NCBI GenBank assembly: GCA_000151295.1
Contig: GG745359.1
Location: 547,159 to 611,158 of the forward strand
DNA: 64,000 bases
Source of the DNA: Allomyces macrogynus ATCC 38327
Taxonomy: Eukaryota; Blastocladiomycota; Blastocladiomycetes; Blastocladiales; Blastocladiaceae
Reading direction: 5' to 3'
Shown here: one piece after another, positions 1-12,600 of the stretch
Numbering within the stretch: the first letter of the stretch is position 1
Layout: each line of letters begins with the position of its first letter
Notes under the pieces: generated by a model
Databases searched by the model: none
What the model saw: only the letters and a program-made list of their open reading frames with translations
Told to the model about the DNA's origin: nothing
Made by a program: the position numbers and the translations under genes

Positions 1-196
1 TCGCCGGCAGTTACTTCAAGTATAAGCAGCGCACCGCGCGACCCCGACGGCCGCTGCGCCGTGACGATGGATGCCCCACTCCCAGCGCGCTTCAAGATAT
101 GCGAGAAATGCAATCGCATCTGGCGCATGCGCCACCACATCTGGATCTTACGTGCCGCCGCGACCGATTCGTCGCGCGATCGCGCCGCGGCCGCGG

Positions 197-952
197 CTAA
201 GGGCGGTGTGCGCTCGCCGTGCGGGCGCACCGACGCGCGTTTACCGCCCCGCTGCCGCCATGGCCAAAGAGCTCGTTCATGGACCGCGATCGCGGCACCG
301 ACGAAGTCGAGCTGCCGACGGTCAAGTGGTGCGAGAGGGTATTGGTCGTCGAGGACGATGCGGAAGCCGAGGGAATGGCCGGGTTGAGGTTGGGCTGCGA
401 TGACGATGCGGGCGTGCCAATGGCCGAGCTCGGACCCGGGCTGCTGGTGGGTGCGCCGACGCCGGTGAATTCGCTTGCGCGGCGTCCCTTACCGGCCGAT
501 CCTCCACCCCCACCACTGCCGCCGGCCAGTTTCTGGCGCAGGTGCGACGTGAACGTGCGCAGCAACGGTGTCGATGCGTAGCGGCTCATGGCCGGCGGTG
601 GGGTCTGATCACCTTCACCCCCGCCGGCCATCATGGCGGCTGGAATGCCGGCGTCATGGATCACAGATCTTGATCTCGGTACCCATCCAGAGGGGCGCGG
701 TGGTGACGGGCTCGGTTCGGGGAGAGCCAGAATGACGGGCGGTGGTGGAGTGATGGCCATGTCAGCGCCGCGCGGCGTCGTCAGGTCCGGATGCGACGGC
801 GTGCGCGGCAGGGACGGTGCGTGCGCGATGGGGGAAGTTGGGACCGACTGGAGGGCGTCGGGGGCGGTATCGATACCGCTGGCGGCGGCGTGCTCGGTGA
901 CCATGGCGAGCCGTGGAGAGGGCATCATCTTGATGGACGCGGTGCGCATCAC
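197..952 (-). CDS. Hypothetical Ser/Pro-rich low-complexity protein
   Basis: Open frame of 251 codons with no recognised domain. It is rich in Ser, Pro, Ala and Gly, with a GGGSGGGG-type tract in the middle and two PRSRS motifs (one in PRSRSMNELFGH near the C-terminus) that resemble phosphorylation or 14-3-3-type sites; that reading is inference. The composition is what is expected of a disordered signalling or scaffold protein. No partner gene is evident. The start is simply the first Met of the frame and an upstream exon cannot be excluded. In such GC-rich DNA long chance frames are common, so existence is only moderately likely. Confidence 0.4.
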   Translation of the reverse strand: MMRTASIKMMPSPRLAMVTEHAAASGIDTAPDALQSVPTSPIAHAPSLPRTPSHPDLTTPRGADMAITPPPPVILALPEPSPSPPRPSGWVPRSRSVIHDAGIPAAMMAGGGEGDQTPPPAMSRYASTPLLRTFTSHLRQKLAGGSGGGGGSAGKGRRASEFTGVGAPTSSPGPSSAIGTPASSSQPNLNPAIPSASASSSTTNTLSHHLTVGSSTSSVPRSRSMNELFGHGGSGAVNARRCARTASAHRP

Positions 953-1813
953 GCGTCACGGGGTTGCTCGTTGGTCGCTGGCGTTGGGCACGACGAGATT
1001 CTTTGATACTGGTCAAACGTGGTAATCAGGATATCGTGGCGTGGGCCAGATGTCAGTCGATGCTGGTGCCCGTCGTTCGGCTGGAGCGCGGTGAGCCCAG
1101 TACTCGACCGCGCATGCAGATCGTCGGCTGGTCGGCGGCGACGGGGACCACCTTGGCGTTCTCGAAAGAGGCAGGCTGAATGCGGCAAGTCGTCGTCGTC
1201 GTCGTCGTCTATGGCCGCTTTGACGAGCGTAACATCGCGCTCAAAGATGGGACAGTCTGCGACTCTTTGATGCGTTCCAAACGAAGCTGGCGAGCCGTCG
1301 GACGCCTGCCTGACGCGGTCACGTGTCGGAATGGCAGGGTTCCTGATGCAGGGCTGCCACGGCAATCGCCACGCTGCAGCACGGTGTGGCGCGTGTGGCG
1401 CCTGTCCGCGGGCCTTGCGGGCAGCTGCCTGCCTGTCCGCACCAGAAGGTTCGGCGCGTTTTTCAGGTGCGCACACTGACAAGGTCTCGACCAGACCCAC
1501 CACCACAGGGGCCGCCGCCAACCACGCCCATCGCCCTGACCGGGACGCCGGACAGCGCTGGACGCTGACAGACAGTCCGCCGGCCCGCTCCTGATCTCGC
1601 CGACCTTGAGCTGCCACGTTGCAAGGCCCGAGAGCCTGCCGCAGCCGCTCCCGACCGGCAGCCGCAGCAAACCCCGCCGCGCCCTACAAATACCGACCAG
1701 CACAACACCATCTTCCCGCTGCTTCGCTCGCCACCCCAGCTCGCGCCCCGCTGCAGCACTAAAGGCAACCTGCACGCCGCTTCAACCCCCCGCATCTCTC
1801 CTCACCCCCTGTC
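953..1813. other. Intergenic stretch, likely shared 5' region
   Basis: No convincing gene seen. It lies between a possible leftward gene and the rightward MIT-domain gene, so it may hold both promoters. It contains a GTC trinucleotide run at about 1189-1209. Frames on both strands are low-complexity or Arg-rich and look like GC-driven chance frames. Confidence 0.5.
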
Positions 1814-2893
1814 ATGCCTCCCAGCGCCGCCGCGCCCGCTGGGGCCGGTGCATTGTTCCCGCCGATGAACGCGTCGGCGCTTGACTCTGGCATCTACCTG
1901 ATGCGCCGTGCCGCCGAGGAGGACGCCAAGGGCAACCGCCCGGCCTCGACCGACCTCTACATGGCCGCGCTCGACGCCTTTATCTTTGCCCTGCCCGCCG
2001 ACCTGGACGCGACGCGCCGGACCGACCTGCAGGCAAAGCTCACGCAACTCGTCGCCAAGCTCGCGGGCGTGCCGGAACCGGCACCGCAGGCGCCGACGCC
2101 CGCGACATCGGTGCCGCCCATGATGTACCCGCCGTGGATGATGATGCCGCCCCACGCTGCCGGTGCTGTGGTCGCGCCAGGCTCCCCTGCCGCTGCCGCT
2201 GCGCCGCACCCGATGATGTATAACCCATACGCGTTCCACCCAGCGTACGGAATGGTCCCGCCGGGCTACCCGCCACACGCCGCCTACCCGTACCCGTACG
2301 GCATGATGCCGCACGTTCCCGCAACGACCCCCACCACCGCTCCCGTCGCAGCTCCCGCCGTTCCCGCCGACCCGCCGACCCCCGTCTCCCCCGCGCCAAC
2401 GCTCAGTGAAACCATTATCAAGGCCGCCGTTGCCGGCGCCGTGGCGCTCAAGCAGTCGCCGATCCCGGACGCCGTGACGGGTGCTTTGGCCACGGGGTTT
2501 TCCACCCTCCAAGCGCTCGAGGCCAAGTACCGCGTCAAGGACCATGCGGTGGCCCTCGGGAAAGCCGCGGTCGCAAAAGCCGTCCAGGTGGACCGCGACT
2601 ACCAGGTGCATGAGAAGGTTGGCGACGCGCTGCTCACGGGCTTGTCGGCGCTCACGCAGGCGGCGTGGGCGTACAAGCATGCGCCTGGGTACGACGAGGC
2701 CGCGGACCAGGCTGCGACGCAGGCTGCGCAGGCCGTGCAGGCGCAAGCGCAGTGGCAGCAGTCCCAGCAGCATCAGAAGCACCTATTCATGATGCCACCG
2801 CCCGCGTACGACGCGCTCCCGCCGGTGGTGCCGCATGCCGGGTCGCGGCCGGCGTCGCCGACGGTGCCGCGGTTCCAGCTGCTGTCGTCGTGA
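1814..2893 (+). CDS. MIT-domain protein with helical repeat C-terminus
   Basis: Intronless 359-aa protein. Residues about 25-85 form a MIT (microtubule-interacting and trafficking) three-helix domain: the run YLMRRAAEEDAKGN, then the DLYMAALDAFIFAL helix and a final LQAKLTQLVAKL helix follow the Vps4/Spastin-type pattern. MIT domains usually bind ESCRT-III tails, so an endosomal role is inferred. Residues about 90-190 are Pro/Met/Tyr/Ala-rich (PPMMYPPWMMMPPH) and probably disordered. Residues about 195-300 are helical with repeats such as ALEAKYRV and VQVDRDYQV, resembling the C-terminus of the RRM protein encoded at 4644-5706. The Gln/Ala-rich end is low complexity. No AAA ATPase or protease domain follows the MIT domain. 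Confidence 0.75.
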   Translation: MPPSAAAPAGAGALFPPMNASALDSGIYLMRRAAEEDAKGNRPASTDLYMAALDAFIFALPADLDATRRTDLQAKLTQLVAKLAGVPEPAPQAPTPATSVPPMMYPPWMMMPPHAAGAVVAPGSPAAAAAPHPMMYNPYAFHPAYGMVPPGYPPHAAYPYPYGMMPHVPATTPTTAPVAAPAVPADPPTPVSPAPTLSETIIKAAVAGAVALKQSPIPDAVTGALATGFSTLQALEAKYRVKDHAVALGKAAVAKAVQVDRDYQVHEKVGDALLTGLSALTQAAWAYKHAPGYDEAADQAATQAAQAVQAQAQWQQSQQHQKHLFMMPPPAYDALPPVVPHAGSRPASPTVPRFQLLSS

Positions 2894-3517
2894 GCGTTTC
2901 GGTCGGCGTGAACGTGCCCGCCGTGACGGGTCTTGGTTTGGGAAATTAGTCATGCGCGAGAATTTGGCAGCTCGCTCCCTTGGACAGTCGCTGCTTTCAT
3001 TTCAATTTGCTTTTTCTCTCGCGCAAGAAGTTTTGCTGCGCTTTGCGTGATGTGATACCATGTCCCCTGTTTCCTTGCTCTCTTCCCTCCCGCTTGCTTC
3101 AACTATCATAGTTTGTCACTTGGAGTCGTGGCGGTGGAAGAGCAAGGGCTGGGAATCAGTCCACCTGTTGGACCAACAACAAGCAATAGAATGTGGACCG
3201 AAAGGCGTTGATAATTACTCCTGCTTGGGGCCCTTTCCGGCCCCGATTCACCTGTGAAAACCCATGCCAGACGCGACTTGAACCGAGGCAGCAAGCGAAA
3301 ACGAAACGATTTCAATTTTCGGCGGTGAATCCGACAAGAGCGAGGCCCAAAAAACAACGGGAAAAAGACGAGCGTTAGGTGGAGCCAGAGCGAAACAAGA
3401 AATGAGAAATCCAAGCAAGAGCCCTTGGCAACATTCGAGAGCGGCGCGGGGAATCGGCGGGGAAGTGAGACACGGGCGTGGAACCGCGCACGCTCGGGGG
3501 CAGCGGGTAGGCCAAAT
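2894..3517. other. Convergent intergenic region
   Basis: Lies between the 3' end of the MIT gene and the 3' end of the LC8 gene on the opposite strand. It is AT-richer than its surroundings and should hold both 3' UTRs. No tRNA or other RNA gene could be folded from it by eye. Confidence 0.5.
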
Positions 3518-4026
<509 letters not shown>

Positions 4027-4643
4027 GGTGGCGGTGGTGGTGGTAGGGGTCGGGATCAAAGCTTGCAGCGCGTTGGCCAAAGGGGGCACGCGGAGATAAG
4101 CCGCAGGTTGTCAGGCACGGTTGGTCAAAAAACACGGCCAAAGTCGAGCACGGCGCGGGTCAAGGCGGCAGCAGCGGCGCGAATGCGGGGAGTGGCGAGG
4201 CCGGTAGGGTCGGTCGATGCGCGAGTGGGACGAGCGTGCCGAGTAGCCGACTGCCGCGCGGCCGTGGGCGGCGCGCGTGTCGGTCGGTGCGGTGTAGAGC
4301 GCACGTGAGACGCGACAGATGTCGAACGTGTGAGACGATGAAAACCTGAGCGAATGGAAACCCTAAGAAACCTGAGCAACTCCGGACATCCGGCAAGGTT
4401 GGGGTCTGGGGCTAATATGCATGCAGGAATCGAACGGCAAAACCCCGTCAGGTTTTCTTCCCGCGTTTTCCTGTTCTCGCATGTCGAAGATCTGACACGC
4501 CGTTTCTCGCAAACACACTTTTGCCTTCGCGCGTGCCTTCGCGTCGGACCCCGACCTGGGGTTCTCTCGCCAGCTCGGCCGACGACCAACGTGTCGACGT
4601 TGGCTCGCGCTCTCTCCAAACGAACCAACCACCACCCAAAACC
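4027..4643. promoter_or_regulatory. Divergent promoter region LC8 / RRM protein
   Basis: A 617-bp stretch separates the start codons of the leftward LC8 gene and the rightward RRM gene and should contain both promoters. A GGTGG-type run sits just upstream of the LC8 start. No clear TATA box was picked out, and long frames across it show no family signature. Confidence 0.5.
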
Positions 4644-5706
4644 ATGACGTTCGCCGCTGCCGTACGCTTCGACACCCGCCAGACCGACTTGCGAGTGGAG
4701 CACGAGCCATTAGCAGCCAGCTGCAGCGCGCATCTCACCCTTGCGAGCGACCCACGTCACTGACCACGACGCGTTCTTGCGACGATCTGAACAGCAAGAC
4801 CTGCCCGCCACGGCCAACGCCGTGCTTGTGTCGAACATCTCCAACAATGCGACGGAGAAGGCCGTCAAGGGTGCGTTTGCGACGCGGCGTTGGGCCCTCT
4901 CAGTTGGAGTAAGCGACTGACGAGCGTGTGCGCAAACACAGACTTCTTCAGCTTCTGCGGCCGCATCGTACAGTTTGAGATGAAGGCCAACGCCGCTGGC
5001 GACGGCCAGGAGGCCTTTATCTTGTTTGAGCGCGAATCGGCCGCCAACACGGCGCGTCTCCTCTCGGTGCGTCCTTTTATTTTTATTTTTATTTTATTTT
5101 ATTTTATTTTGACTCGATTTGCGCATCGTGCTTTCGTTCTTTCGTTCCACTGACTCACACGTGCGCGCTTTGCACCGCGCTCCCTCCCTCTTACAGAACG
5201 CCGTCATCGTCGACCGTTCCGTGCAAGTCACGTCCTTCTTTGTCCCACCCGAGGAGCGCGACCCGCTCGAGGCCGTGCAGGCCGACGAGCGTGCGGCCGC
5301 CGACGGCTCGCTCGCCGCCGACCACAAGCCGTACACGCGTGTGATTGCCGAGCTGCTCGCCGAGGGCTACCAGCTGTCGGAGAATGTCGTCAAGCGCGGG
5401 CTCGAGGTCGACGACAAGTACGCTGTGACCAAGACGCTCTCGGCCTACTTTTTCACGGCCAAGGCGCGCGCCGAAGAACTCGACGAGCAGTACAAAGTTG
5501 TCGAGAAGCTCAAGGAAATCGACTCCAAGTGGCACATTTCCGAGAACGCGCACGCCATCTTGGCCAAGGGGTTCTTGTTTGGTGAGAAGGCCCTCGCTAC
5601 GCCCACGGGGCAAAAGGTCAAGGAGGCCGTCGATGCCGCGCGCGAGAAGGCGCGCGAGGTCGCGGATGAGACGCGCGCGATCGTGCAGGAGAAGCACACG
5701 GCGTAA
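4644..5706 (+). CDS. Vip1-type RRM protein
   Basis: Four exons (4644-4661, 4795-4870, 4942-5066, 5197-5706) give 242 aa with consistent phases. An N-terminal RNA-recognition motif spans about residues 13-80: RNP2-like VLVSNISN, then DFFSFCGRIVQFEM, RNP1-like EAFILFERESAA and the last strand NAVIVDRSVQV. The rest is helical with repeats of the form D-x-x-[YW]-x-[VI] (LEVDDKYAV, EELDEQYKV, KEIDSKWHI), as known from the Schizosaccharomyces Vip1 family, whose exact role is unsettled. The first coding exon is only 18 nt (MTFAAA); it was chosen because its GTACGC donor and the CAG acceptor before QDLPATANAV restore the frame. The third intron carries ATTTT repeats. Confidence 0.85.
5076..5110 (+). 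repeat. ATTTT-type short tandem repeat in intron
   Basis: Repeated TTTTTA then ATTTT units lie inside the third intron of the Vip1-type gene, between the GTGCGT donor at 5067 and the acceptor at 5195-5196. A T-rich run like this is rare in this GC-rich region; it may act as a pyrimidine tract. Confidence 0.8.
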
Positions 5707-6089
5707 AGAAGCCGCGGTGCATGAAGGGGAAGAGGTGGAGATAGGAATGGGGGCGCCGGCGGCGCCGTTGTAAAGTTGTGTTTTGTCTGTCTGTCGGCCT
5801 TCATTCATACAGCCGCATTTTCTGAGCTAGATCGCAAAATTCGCTTCTTTCGAGCCTTTGAGCAGCATCGAGCAACATCGAGCGACATCACAGCTATGGC
5901 GGGCCATGGGCGGGACTCGCAGCGGCACTTCGCTTGGCAATCCGTGAAATCAAATTTGCACACGAGAGGAACCGGATAAGTACACGACCATGGGGTGGGG
6001 CAAACGAAGACAGCGGCCGTCAATGGCCAAGAGATATGAAGTGACGAAAAACGACGAGGATAAGAACCGAAAAACAAAGAAGAACGATC
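5707..6089. other. Convergent intergenic region
   Basis: Lies between the 3' ends of the Vip1-type gene and LSM8, which point toward each other. No gene or RNA is supported in it. Confidence 0.5.
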
Positions 6090-6696
6090 TCAATGAACCA
6101 GTGCCATGATCGGCTCAGCGCGCACGCTGGCCAGGTCTGTTTGCTCCTCTACATATAAGTCGCGCGACGTGAGCGAAAACCGGTCCCGAAAGAGACCATA
6201 CGTGCAAGGAATTAACGCACCCTTGGCCTCGTCAATCTCGCCGACCAAGACCCTACATTCGTAACACAAAGGCGAGCGTCAGGCAACACCAAATCGCAGG
6301 CGACAACGAGCGCCGCAAAAGCGGGCGATCCGTACACGTTCTCGCCTCGGATCACGTAGAGGCCATGCCGGATCTCCTCGACGCCCTCGTCGGCGCTGAA
6401 CATGCGCTCGTGGCAGTTCTCGAGGATCAAGTTGGTCGTCTGGTCGATACCGCGTAGCCGGCCCTGTAGAATACGAACGCGACGCGGATCAGCGGCGGCG
6501 ACGAATCTCAAGCGTGTCAGTCAATCAATGCGCACCGTGAAGACCTTGCCATCGTTCGTGATGACTTGGACCAGGCCTACATCCCGCACCAACGCGACCA
6601 CCACGGAGGATTGGGTTAGCCCGATAATTCCCAACGAAATAACGACCACGATCAGGCCGCACCGTTGAGCATTTCGCTCAGGATCAAACTCGACAT
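6090..6696 (-). CDS. LSM8: U6 snRNA-associated Sm-like protein LSm8
   Basis: Five exons (6696-6663, 6576-6536, 6463-6336, 6252-6221, 6148-6090) give 97 aa, the family's normal size. Sm1 motif: GLVQVITNDGKVFT, GRLRGIDQTTNLIL, ENCHERMFS. Sm2 motif: GLYVIRGENVVLVGEID, followed by the LSm8-specific tail TDLASVRAEPIMALVH. LSm8 completes the nuclear Lsm2-8 ring that binds the 3' oligo-U of U6 snRNA and supports splicing. Donors are GTGCGG, GTGCGC, GTACGG and GTGCGT. All exon phases agree and no residue of the Sm fold is lost. Four introns in under 300 coding bases is dense for this window. Confidence 0.95.
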
Positions 6697-7848
6697 GGTG
6701 ATAAGGTGGTCGCGAGTTGGGTTCAGCCGTGGAAGGTCGCGTAATCAATCTCGTGCGTGCGGGCACGTCGAATCAACTTGGTCCGGCAAGTTACTGCCGT
6801 AATAGTTGCGTGCGAGCTGGTGTTGGTCGCGTCCAGCGCAACGGGCGAGCGACAGGTCCCAAACACGGTCGATGGCCAATGGAATAATCGCGGCGAACAG
6901 ATGGCTCCCCAAACAGGTTGATCGGATGCTTGAGGTTGATGTTGCAGTCTTGCAGTAAGTGCCGAGAACAATTTCCAAGTCGAATTTCGGCGTTGGAGAG
7001 TGCCCCCGAGCGCGTGTGGTTTGATTGCTGAAGTGCGGAGTGGTCTCTCTTTTGCGGCGCAAACCGTCCGGATTTCGGCTCAAGATCTTTGGTGATTTGA
7101 TTTTGAGGTCTCTTTTCTGCTGTTTTTACAACCGAGACAGCGACACGTGACACGTGTGGTCGCAATGTTGAGGCGGACATTGTTGGCTAACCTCTTGAGT
7201 GCGGTATCGTGCTTGCCGACCCATTATACATTCTTGGTCCACGTTCAAGATGCCTTCGCTACGACTCATGTCTGTGATGGCTAGCTGGCTCTCGCTCTCC
7301 CCAAAGTCACTCCGACCAACCGCGATACCTTTTCGTCTCGCCAAAGACGCGACATCGGCAAGACCAGCACCACCAACGTGGCCGCTTTTGCCAATACCAA
7401 TCTACGCATCCACGAAAGCCCAATCAAATCACCCACGGTTCTACCGTCTTTTCAAGTTTATTCAGTTTCACCATCGACCCGACTCGGCGTGCTTCAACGT
7501 CGTATGTACTCTTTGAAAATTAACGACGGTCACCGGATGTAAACCCACAGGAATGGAGAGACACTGCACCGCTTCATGTGGTCAGCATGTTACAGTTTCT
7601 GGAATGGCTCCGATGGCCCCCGGTTGACGCGGATCGAAGTGAGACCATCGCGCCCGACCCCCATCTCGCTGTTCCCATTGCTGACCGGAGCAATTTGTGT
7701 CTCGATTGATAGCGGCCTTGATTCGGTGTCAAACCGTGCCCTCGATTTATTCCGTGACGCGTTTTTGTCGCGTCGGTGATTGCATTCCGCTTGTGTTGGG
7801 ACCAACCGAGCGAGGTCCTGACCCAGAGTACTTCACGACGGCGCGTAG
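6697..7848. other. Long intergenic stretch upstream of LSM8 and LSD1 gene
   Basis: About 1.15 kb between the divergent LSM8 and LSD1-like genes. Short frames on both strands show no domain and no splice-consistent protein could be built. GC is lower than in the flanking coding DNA. It should contain both promoters; a small unrecognised gene cannot be excluded. Confidence 0.45.
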
Positions 7849-9665
7849 ATGGCCGACCACAACGGGTCAATCGCGCCACGACCACCGGCTACGCCTGTGT
7901 TGACAGGCAATGTAGTCGCGGCGGCGGCAACCGCTACCGCGGGCACCACCGCCGCATCGCGCGTGATCACTCCCAGCGCGGGCTCCGTGCAGGCGCTGCT
8001 CGCGCTCTGCAATCCGCCAGCAACGAGTCCATTCACGGCGCTCGTACCTCTCACCGAGAACCCGGGAAGCATCCATCGCGTGCCGTCGGCCGCGCACGTC
8101 GTGCTCAACGACCTGTTTGGCCCGCCGCCGGCATCCAGCGCGAGTACGCTGCCGTCGACGACCACGGAACGCGACCTGGCCACGGCATCTGGCACGTCGG
8201 CGACCCGTATCGCCGGAACAGGCGCTGCAGGCGCTTTGAATTTTCCGATGGGCACGAGCCCGGCGAATTCGGCCATCCCATTGCTCATGGCCGCTCCTGG
8301 GCCGAGTACCTCAACGCCGCACGCGCTATCCTCATCTTTGATCGCCTACAATAACAATACCGGGCCCTCGGCCTCCACCAGTGCCGCGCCCACCAGCTCG
8401 ACACGCACGGGACCCTCGTCGCCTCGCACGGCCCCTCTGTCGCCGACATTCATGCACAACGACGCGCTCACGCAAGCCGCAATCGCCGCGCGCTTGCCCG
8501 TCGGCAACATGACCAATGCCGAGTACCGTGTGTTTGGCCGCCATTTTGGCACACCCGACGCGCTGTCGACCTACCTCGACGTGCGCAACCGTATCTTGCA
8601 GGCGTTCTACCAGTCGCCGACGCGGACCGTGTCGCTCAATGATGCGCTGCGCGCCGCACGGACTCAGCGCACCGACCTGGCGACGGCCGTCTACCAATTT
8701 CTCGTGCGCCACGGCGCCATCAATTTCGGACTCGTCCGACCATTGCCACCGACACCGGTCACGGCGCAATCATCGACCGCGTCAGCGCGACAGCGCACGT
8801 TCGTCGTGATTGGCGCTGGCATGGCCGGGCTCGCGTGCGCGCGTCAATTACAGCACGTGTTTTCCGCATCGTCGGCACCGCTGCCCAAAGTAATTGTTCT
8901 CGAAGCGCGTAACCGCGTCGGTGGTCGCATGTACACACACCCGCTCTACACGAAGACGCGGTCAGAATCACGCGGCACGGCGCACTCGACGGGCGTCGAT
9001 CTCGGTGCCAAGATTGTGACTGGGTGGGAGGGTGGGAACCCTATCAAGACGATTGTCAAGCACCAGCTGAACCTGATGGCGCACGACGTGACTCGCGCGA
9101 CGCGATTGTATGATGCGAATGGAGTGCCGGTACCTGACGAGCGCGACGTGCTGTGCGAGGCCGTGTTTAACGAGATTCTTGAGGAGACGGTGCGCATGCG
9201 CGCGAGCGCCGAGGATTCCACCGGCAGCATGAACGACGTCGAAAGGGGCGAGGCCGGCGACGAGGATGACGATGCTGACGCCGAAACCGAGGACGAGTTT
9301 GTGCCAACGACGCACTTGTCCAAGACCATGCTCACACAGTCGTCGTATCAGCGGCGATCCACGCGGCGGGCTGCACGAGCCGCGGGTGGACAAGGTCGCG
9401 GAACCGCTGCATCATCGCCGCCACGGTCGCTCGGCGAGGCGCTTGAGCGCGCGCTCGCGCAGCATCCGCGGTACCAGAATCTGACCGACGCGGATCTGCG
9501 GCTGATCCACTGGCACATTGCCAACCTCGAGTTTGCCAACGCCACGACAATTGACCAGCTTTCGCTTGAGCACTGGGACCAAGACGACGAGCACGAGTTT
9601 TTTGGGCCGCACAGTATGGTCGTGGGTGGGTATGGCCAGGTGCCCTACGCGCTGGCGTATGGCGC

Positions 9666-9697
<32 letters not shown>

Positions 9698-12600
9698 TAT
9701 GTGGCGGCGACGAGTCGCTCGTCAAGGACAAGCTCGGCATTCGGCTCAACGCCCCGGTCGCCGCGGTCGAGTGGAAGCGTACGCCGCGCGACAATTTGCG
9801 CAACGGGTCGGCCATTGGACCTAATGTGATTGTGCGGTGCCGGGACGGGACCGAGATCGATGCCGACGCCGCGATCATTGCCGTCCCACTCGGCGTGCTC
9901 AAGGCGCAAGCGATCAAGTTTCAGCCCGAGCTGCCCAAGGAAAAGACCGAGGCGATTGCGCGGCTCGGGTTTGGCGTCCTCAACAAGGTCGTGCTCGTCT
10001 TTCAGGAGCCGTTCTGGGACTTGGCCGCCGACTCGTTTGGCTTCTTGAACCCCATGGACCCAGCGACGCAGTCGTACGTGCCGACGCGCGGCCAGTCGTA
10101 CCTGTTTTGGAACATGACACCTGTCGTGAAGTTGCCAGTCCTCGTGGGCATGATTGCGGGCGACGCGGCGGTGCGGCTCGAGGCCGAGCCCGATCAAGTG
10201 ATTGTGCAGGACGCGATCAAGATCTTGGAGCGCGTGCACGGCGCGCCGATCCCGGCGCCGCTCGAGACGATTGTGACGCGGTGGTCCTATGACGAGTTTA
10301 GCCGTGGCAGCTACTCGTACGTCGCACGAACGGCGTCGGGCGACGACTATGACCGGCTGGCCGCGCCGGTCGGGAACACGCTCTTCTTTGGCGGCGAGCA
10401 CACGTGTCGCGAGTACCCGGCGACGGTCCACGGCGCGTACCTGAGCGGGGTGCATGCGGCCGCACAACTTGGCAACGTGTTTCTCGGCAATGTCAAGTTT
10501 GTCGAGGACCCAGAGTGCAAGAAGCAGGCCGAGCAGGCCGCGGCGGCGGCCCGCGCAACACCATCCGCTTCGAACTCGAAACCATCCGCTACGGTAACGG
10601 ATACGCCCTCGACGAGCGCGGTACCGACCGTGGTAAGCACGGCCGCACCCTCCCCGAACGCGTCCACTTCTATTACCAGTATGGTCCCCTCGGCGACGAG
10701 GGCGGTTGTTTCCGCTTCGAGCGCGGTGCCATCTGCTCCGAATGCGGCGCCGTTCATTCCGTATGTGACCCCGTCCGTGCCGAGCGCAGCTCCTACCGCG
10801 CTGAGGGCAGTGTCAACCGCTTCGACCGCGGCGCCATTTTCTGCGAGTGTTGGACCGTCTATTCAGAGCGCGATGCTTCCCGCCACAAGCGTGCCGCCAT
10901 CCACGACGGGCGCGCCGCCATCCGAGACGAGCGCAGCACATTTTGCGACGGGGGCGGCACCATCCGCTGCAAGTGCAGCGTCATTTGCCGCCGCGGTGCC
11001 ACACGCACCGAATGCGGTACCAGCGCAGCCGCTGTCCTTTCCTGTTTCTGAACCCGCAACCACTTCGTCGCCGGCAATTCCAGCGGGACCGGGGACAAGG
11101 TTTATTGGCGGCATCAGCGAGGCCACGTTCCACGCATTGGACTTTTTGCGATCTGCGACCCCAGTCGAGCCGGACCGGGCGGCCAGCAGCATGTCAATCG
11201 ACCTCGACGTGGATATCCACGAGGCGGGCCGTCAACCGAACGGCCGCAAGAAGAAGCGCAGTAAGCGCGTCGAGCGCGCCATTTCGGCCAAGATCTGGGC
11301 GCTCAAGCCGGTGCCGGCCGACAAGTGGGGTGCGCAGGACCCGGCGCCGTCGATTCCCTGCACGGTCGCGTCGTGCAAGCACGTCTCGGCTACGCCGTCG
11401 GACTTTCACCAGCACCTCATTTCGCATCTGCCCGTCGACCAGCGCGGCCACTACGTCGTGCCGGACGCGCAAGGCGCTTACCCGGGTTTGCCCATGGAGC
11501 TGATGCCCGCGCAGCCGCCCGACTGGAACCGCAGCCCGTTCTTGGAGTACAAGGTCATGTATTGGGCGCCGTACAAGGCCAGCCACCTGCACCTGGGCTG
11601 GGAGCACTACCAGCTGCAGTCGGGGATCGCGACGCAGTGGGCCGAGCTCCCAACGCACATCAAGGAGGCGTTTACGGCCGTGGTTGACCACATCCGCAAC
11701 GAGGTCAACCAGTTGGCAAACGACTTTGTGATCCAGTGCAAGGCGCTCGGCGTCCCGGACTATGCCACGACGCGCACGGCTGAGATCCACGCTGACTGGT
11801 CTGCAGTCACGGAACTGCTGAACCCGGACGGGACCCCTCGGAGTTGCGAGCAAGTGGATGAACCAGCGGCGTCGGCGTTGGTACCGGTCGCACCACCAGT
11901 CATTCTCGATTCGGACCCGGTAGAGACGCACGTTCCTCCTGGCCCACCCCAGGCGCGTGCTGCTCCTGGGCCGGGCGCGACGCACGGTGCTCCTGGGCCG
12001 GCGTCAGTACACGGTTCATTTGGCCTGGGCAAGACTCACGCTGAACTTGACATGGTCGGGGCGCACGCTGCAACCGGCCCAGCCGAGACTCACGCTACCC
12101 CGAATCCGGCCGAGACGCGCACCGCATCTGGCCTGGTCGAAACGGACGCTGTAAATGATCTTGACGAGGCTAGTGGCGACTTATCCGGCGCAACAGAGAC
12201 GGCCGGTCCACCCGGTCCGGACTTGGTCGACGGCGACTCACCACGCTTGCCAACGGGACGAAAGAAGTCTCGCAACTCGTCGAGCGCGGGCGCAGCCACG
12301 CCCAAACGTAGCAAGTTTTCTGTCGACGCGATTCCGCCCGAATTGTGGGCGCTCAAGCCGCCTACTGCCGACGAGTGGCACGCTGCGGGTCGGCCAGGGA
12401 TCCCCTGCACTGTCGCGTCGTGCACGTACGTCGCGCCGACGCCGCCCGAGTTCCATCAGCACTTGGTTTCGCACTTGCCGGCCGACCGGCAGCAGCAGTA
12501 CTTGACCCCCGACGACCAAGGCGTGTATTGCGGTCTACCAACCGACCTGATGCCGGCGCCGCCGCGTCCGGTCCTGCGCAACACGTTTGTGCGCTACATG

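Noticed and set aside
1802..2782. A 326-codon minus-strand open frame
   Set aside because: Antisense to the MIT-domain gene, extremely Arg/Gly-rich, typical of GC-driven shadow frames.
3230..3310. A tRNA-like TTCAA word on the minus strand
   Set aside because: The stem bases beside GGTTCAAGTC do not pair and no acceptor or anticodon stem could be drawn.
6697..7848. Small genes in the LSM8-LSD1 intergenic region
   Set aside because: Several frames of 60-130 codons were examined; none has a domain, a splice-consistent extension or host-like codon use.
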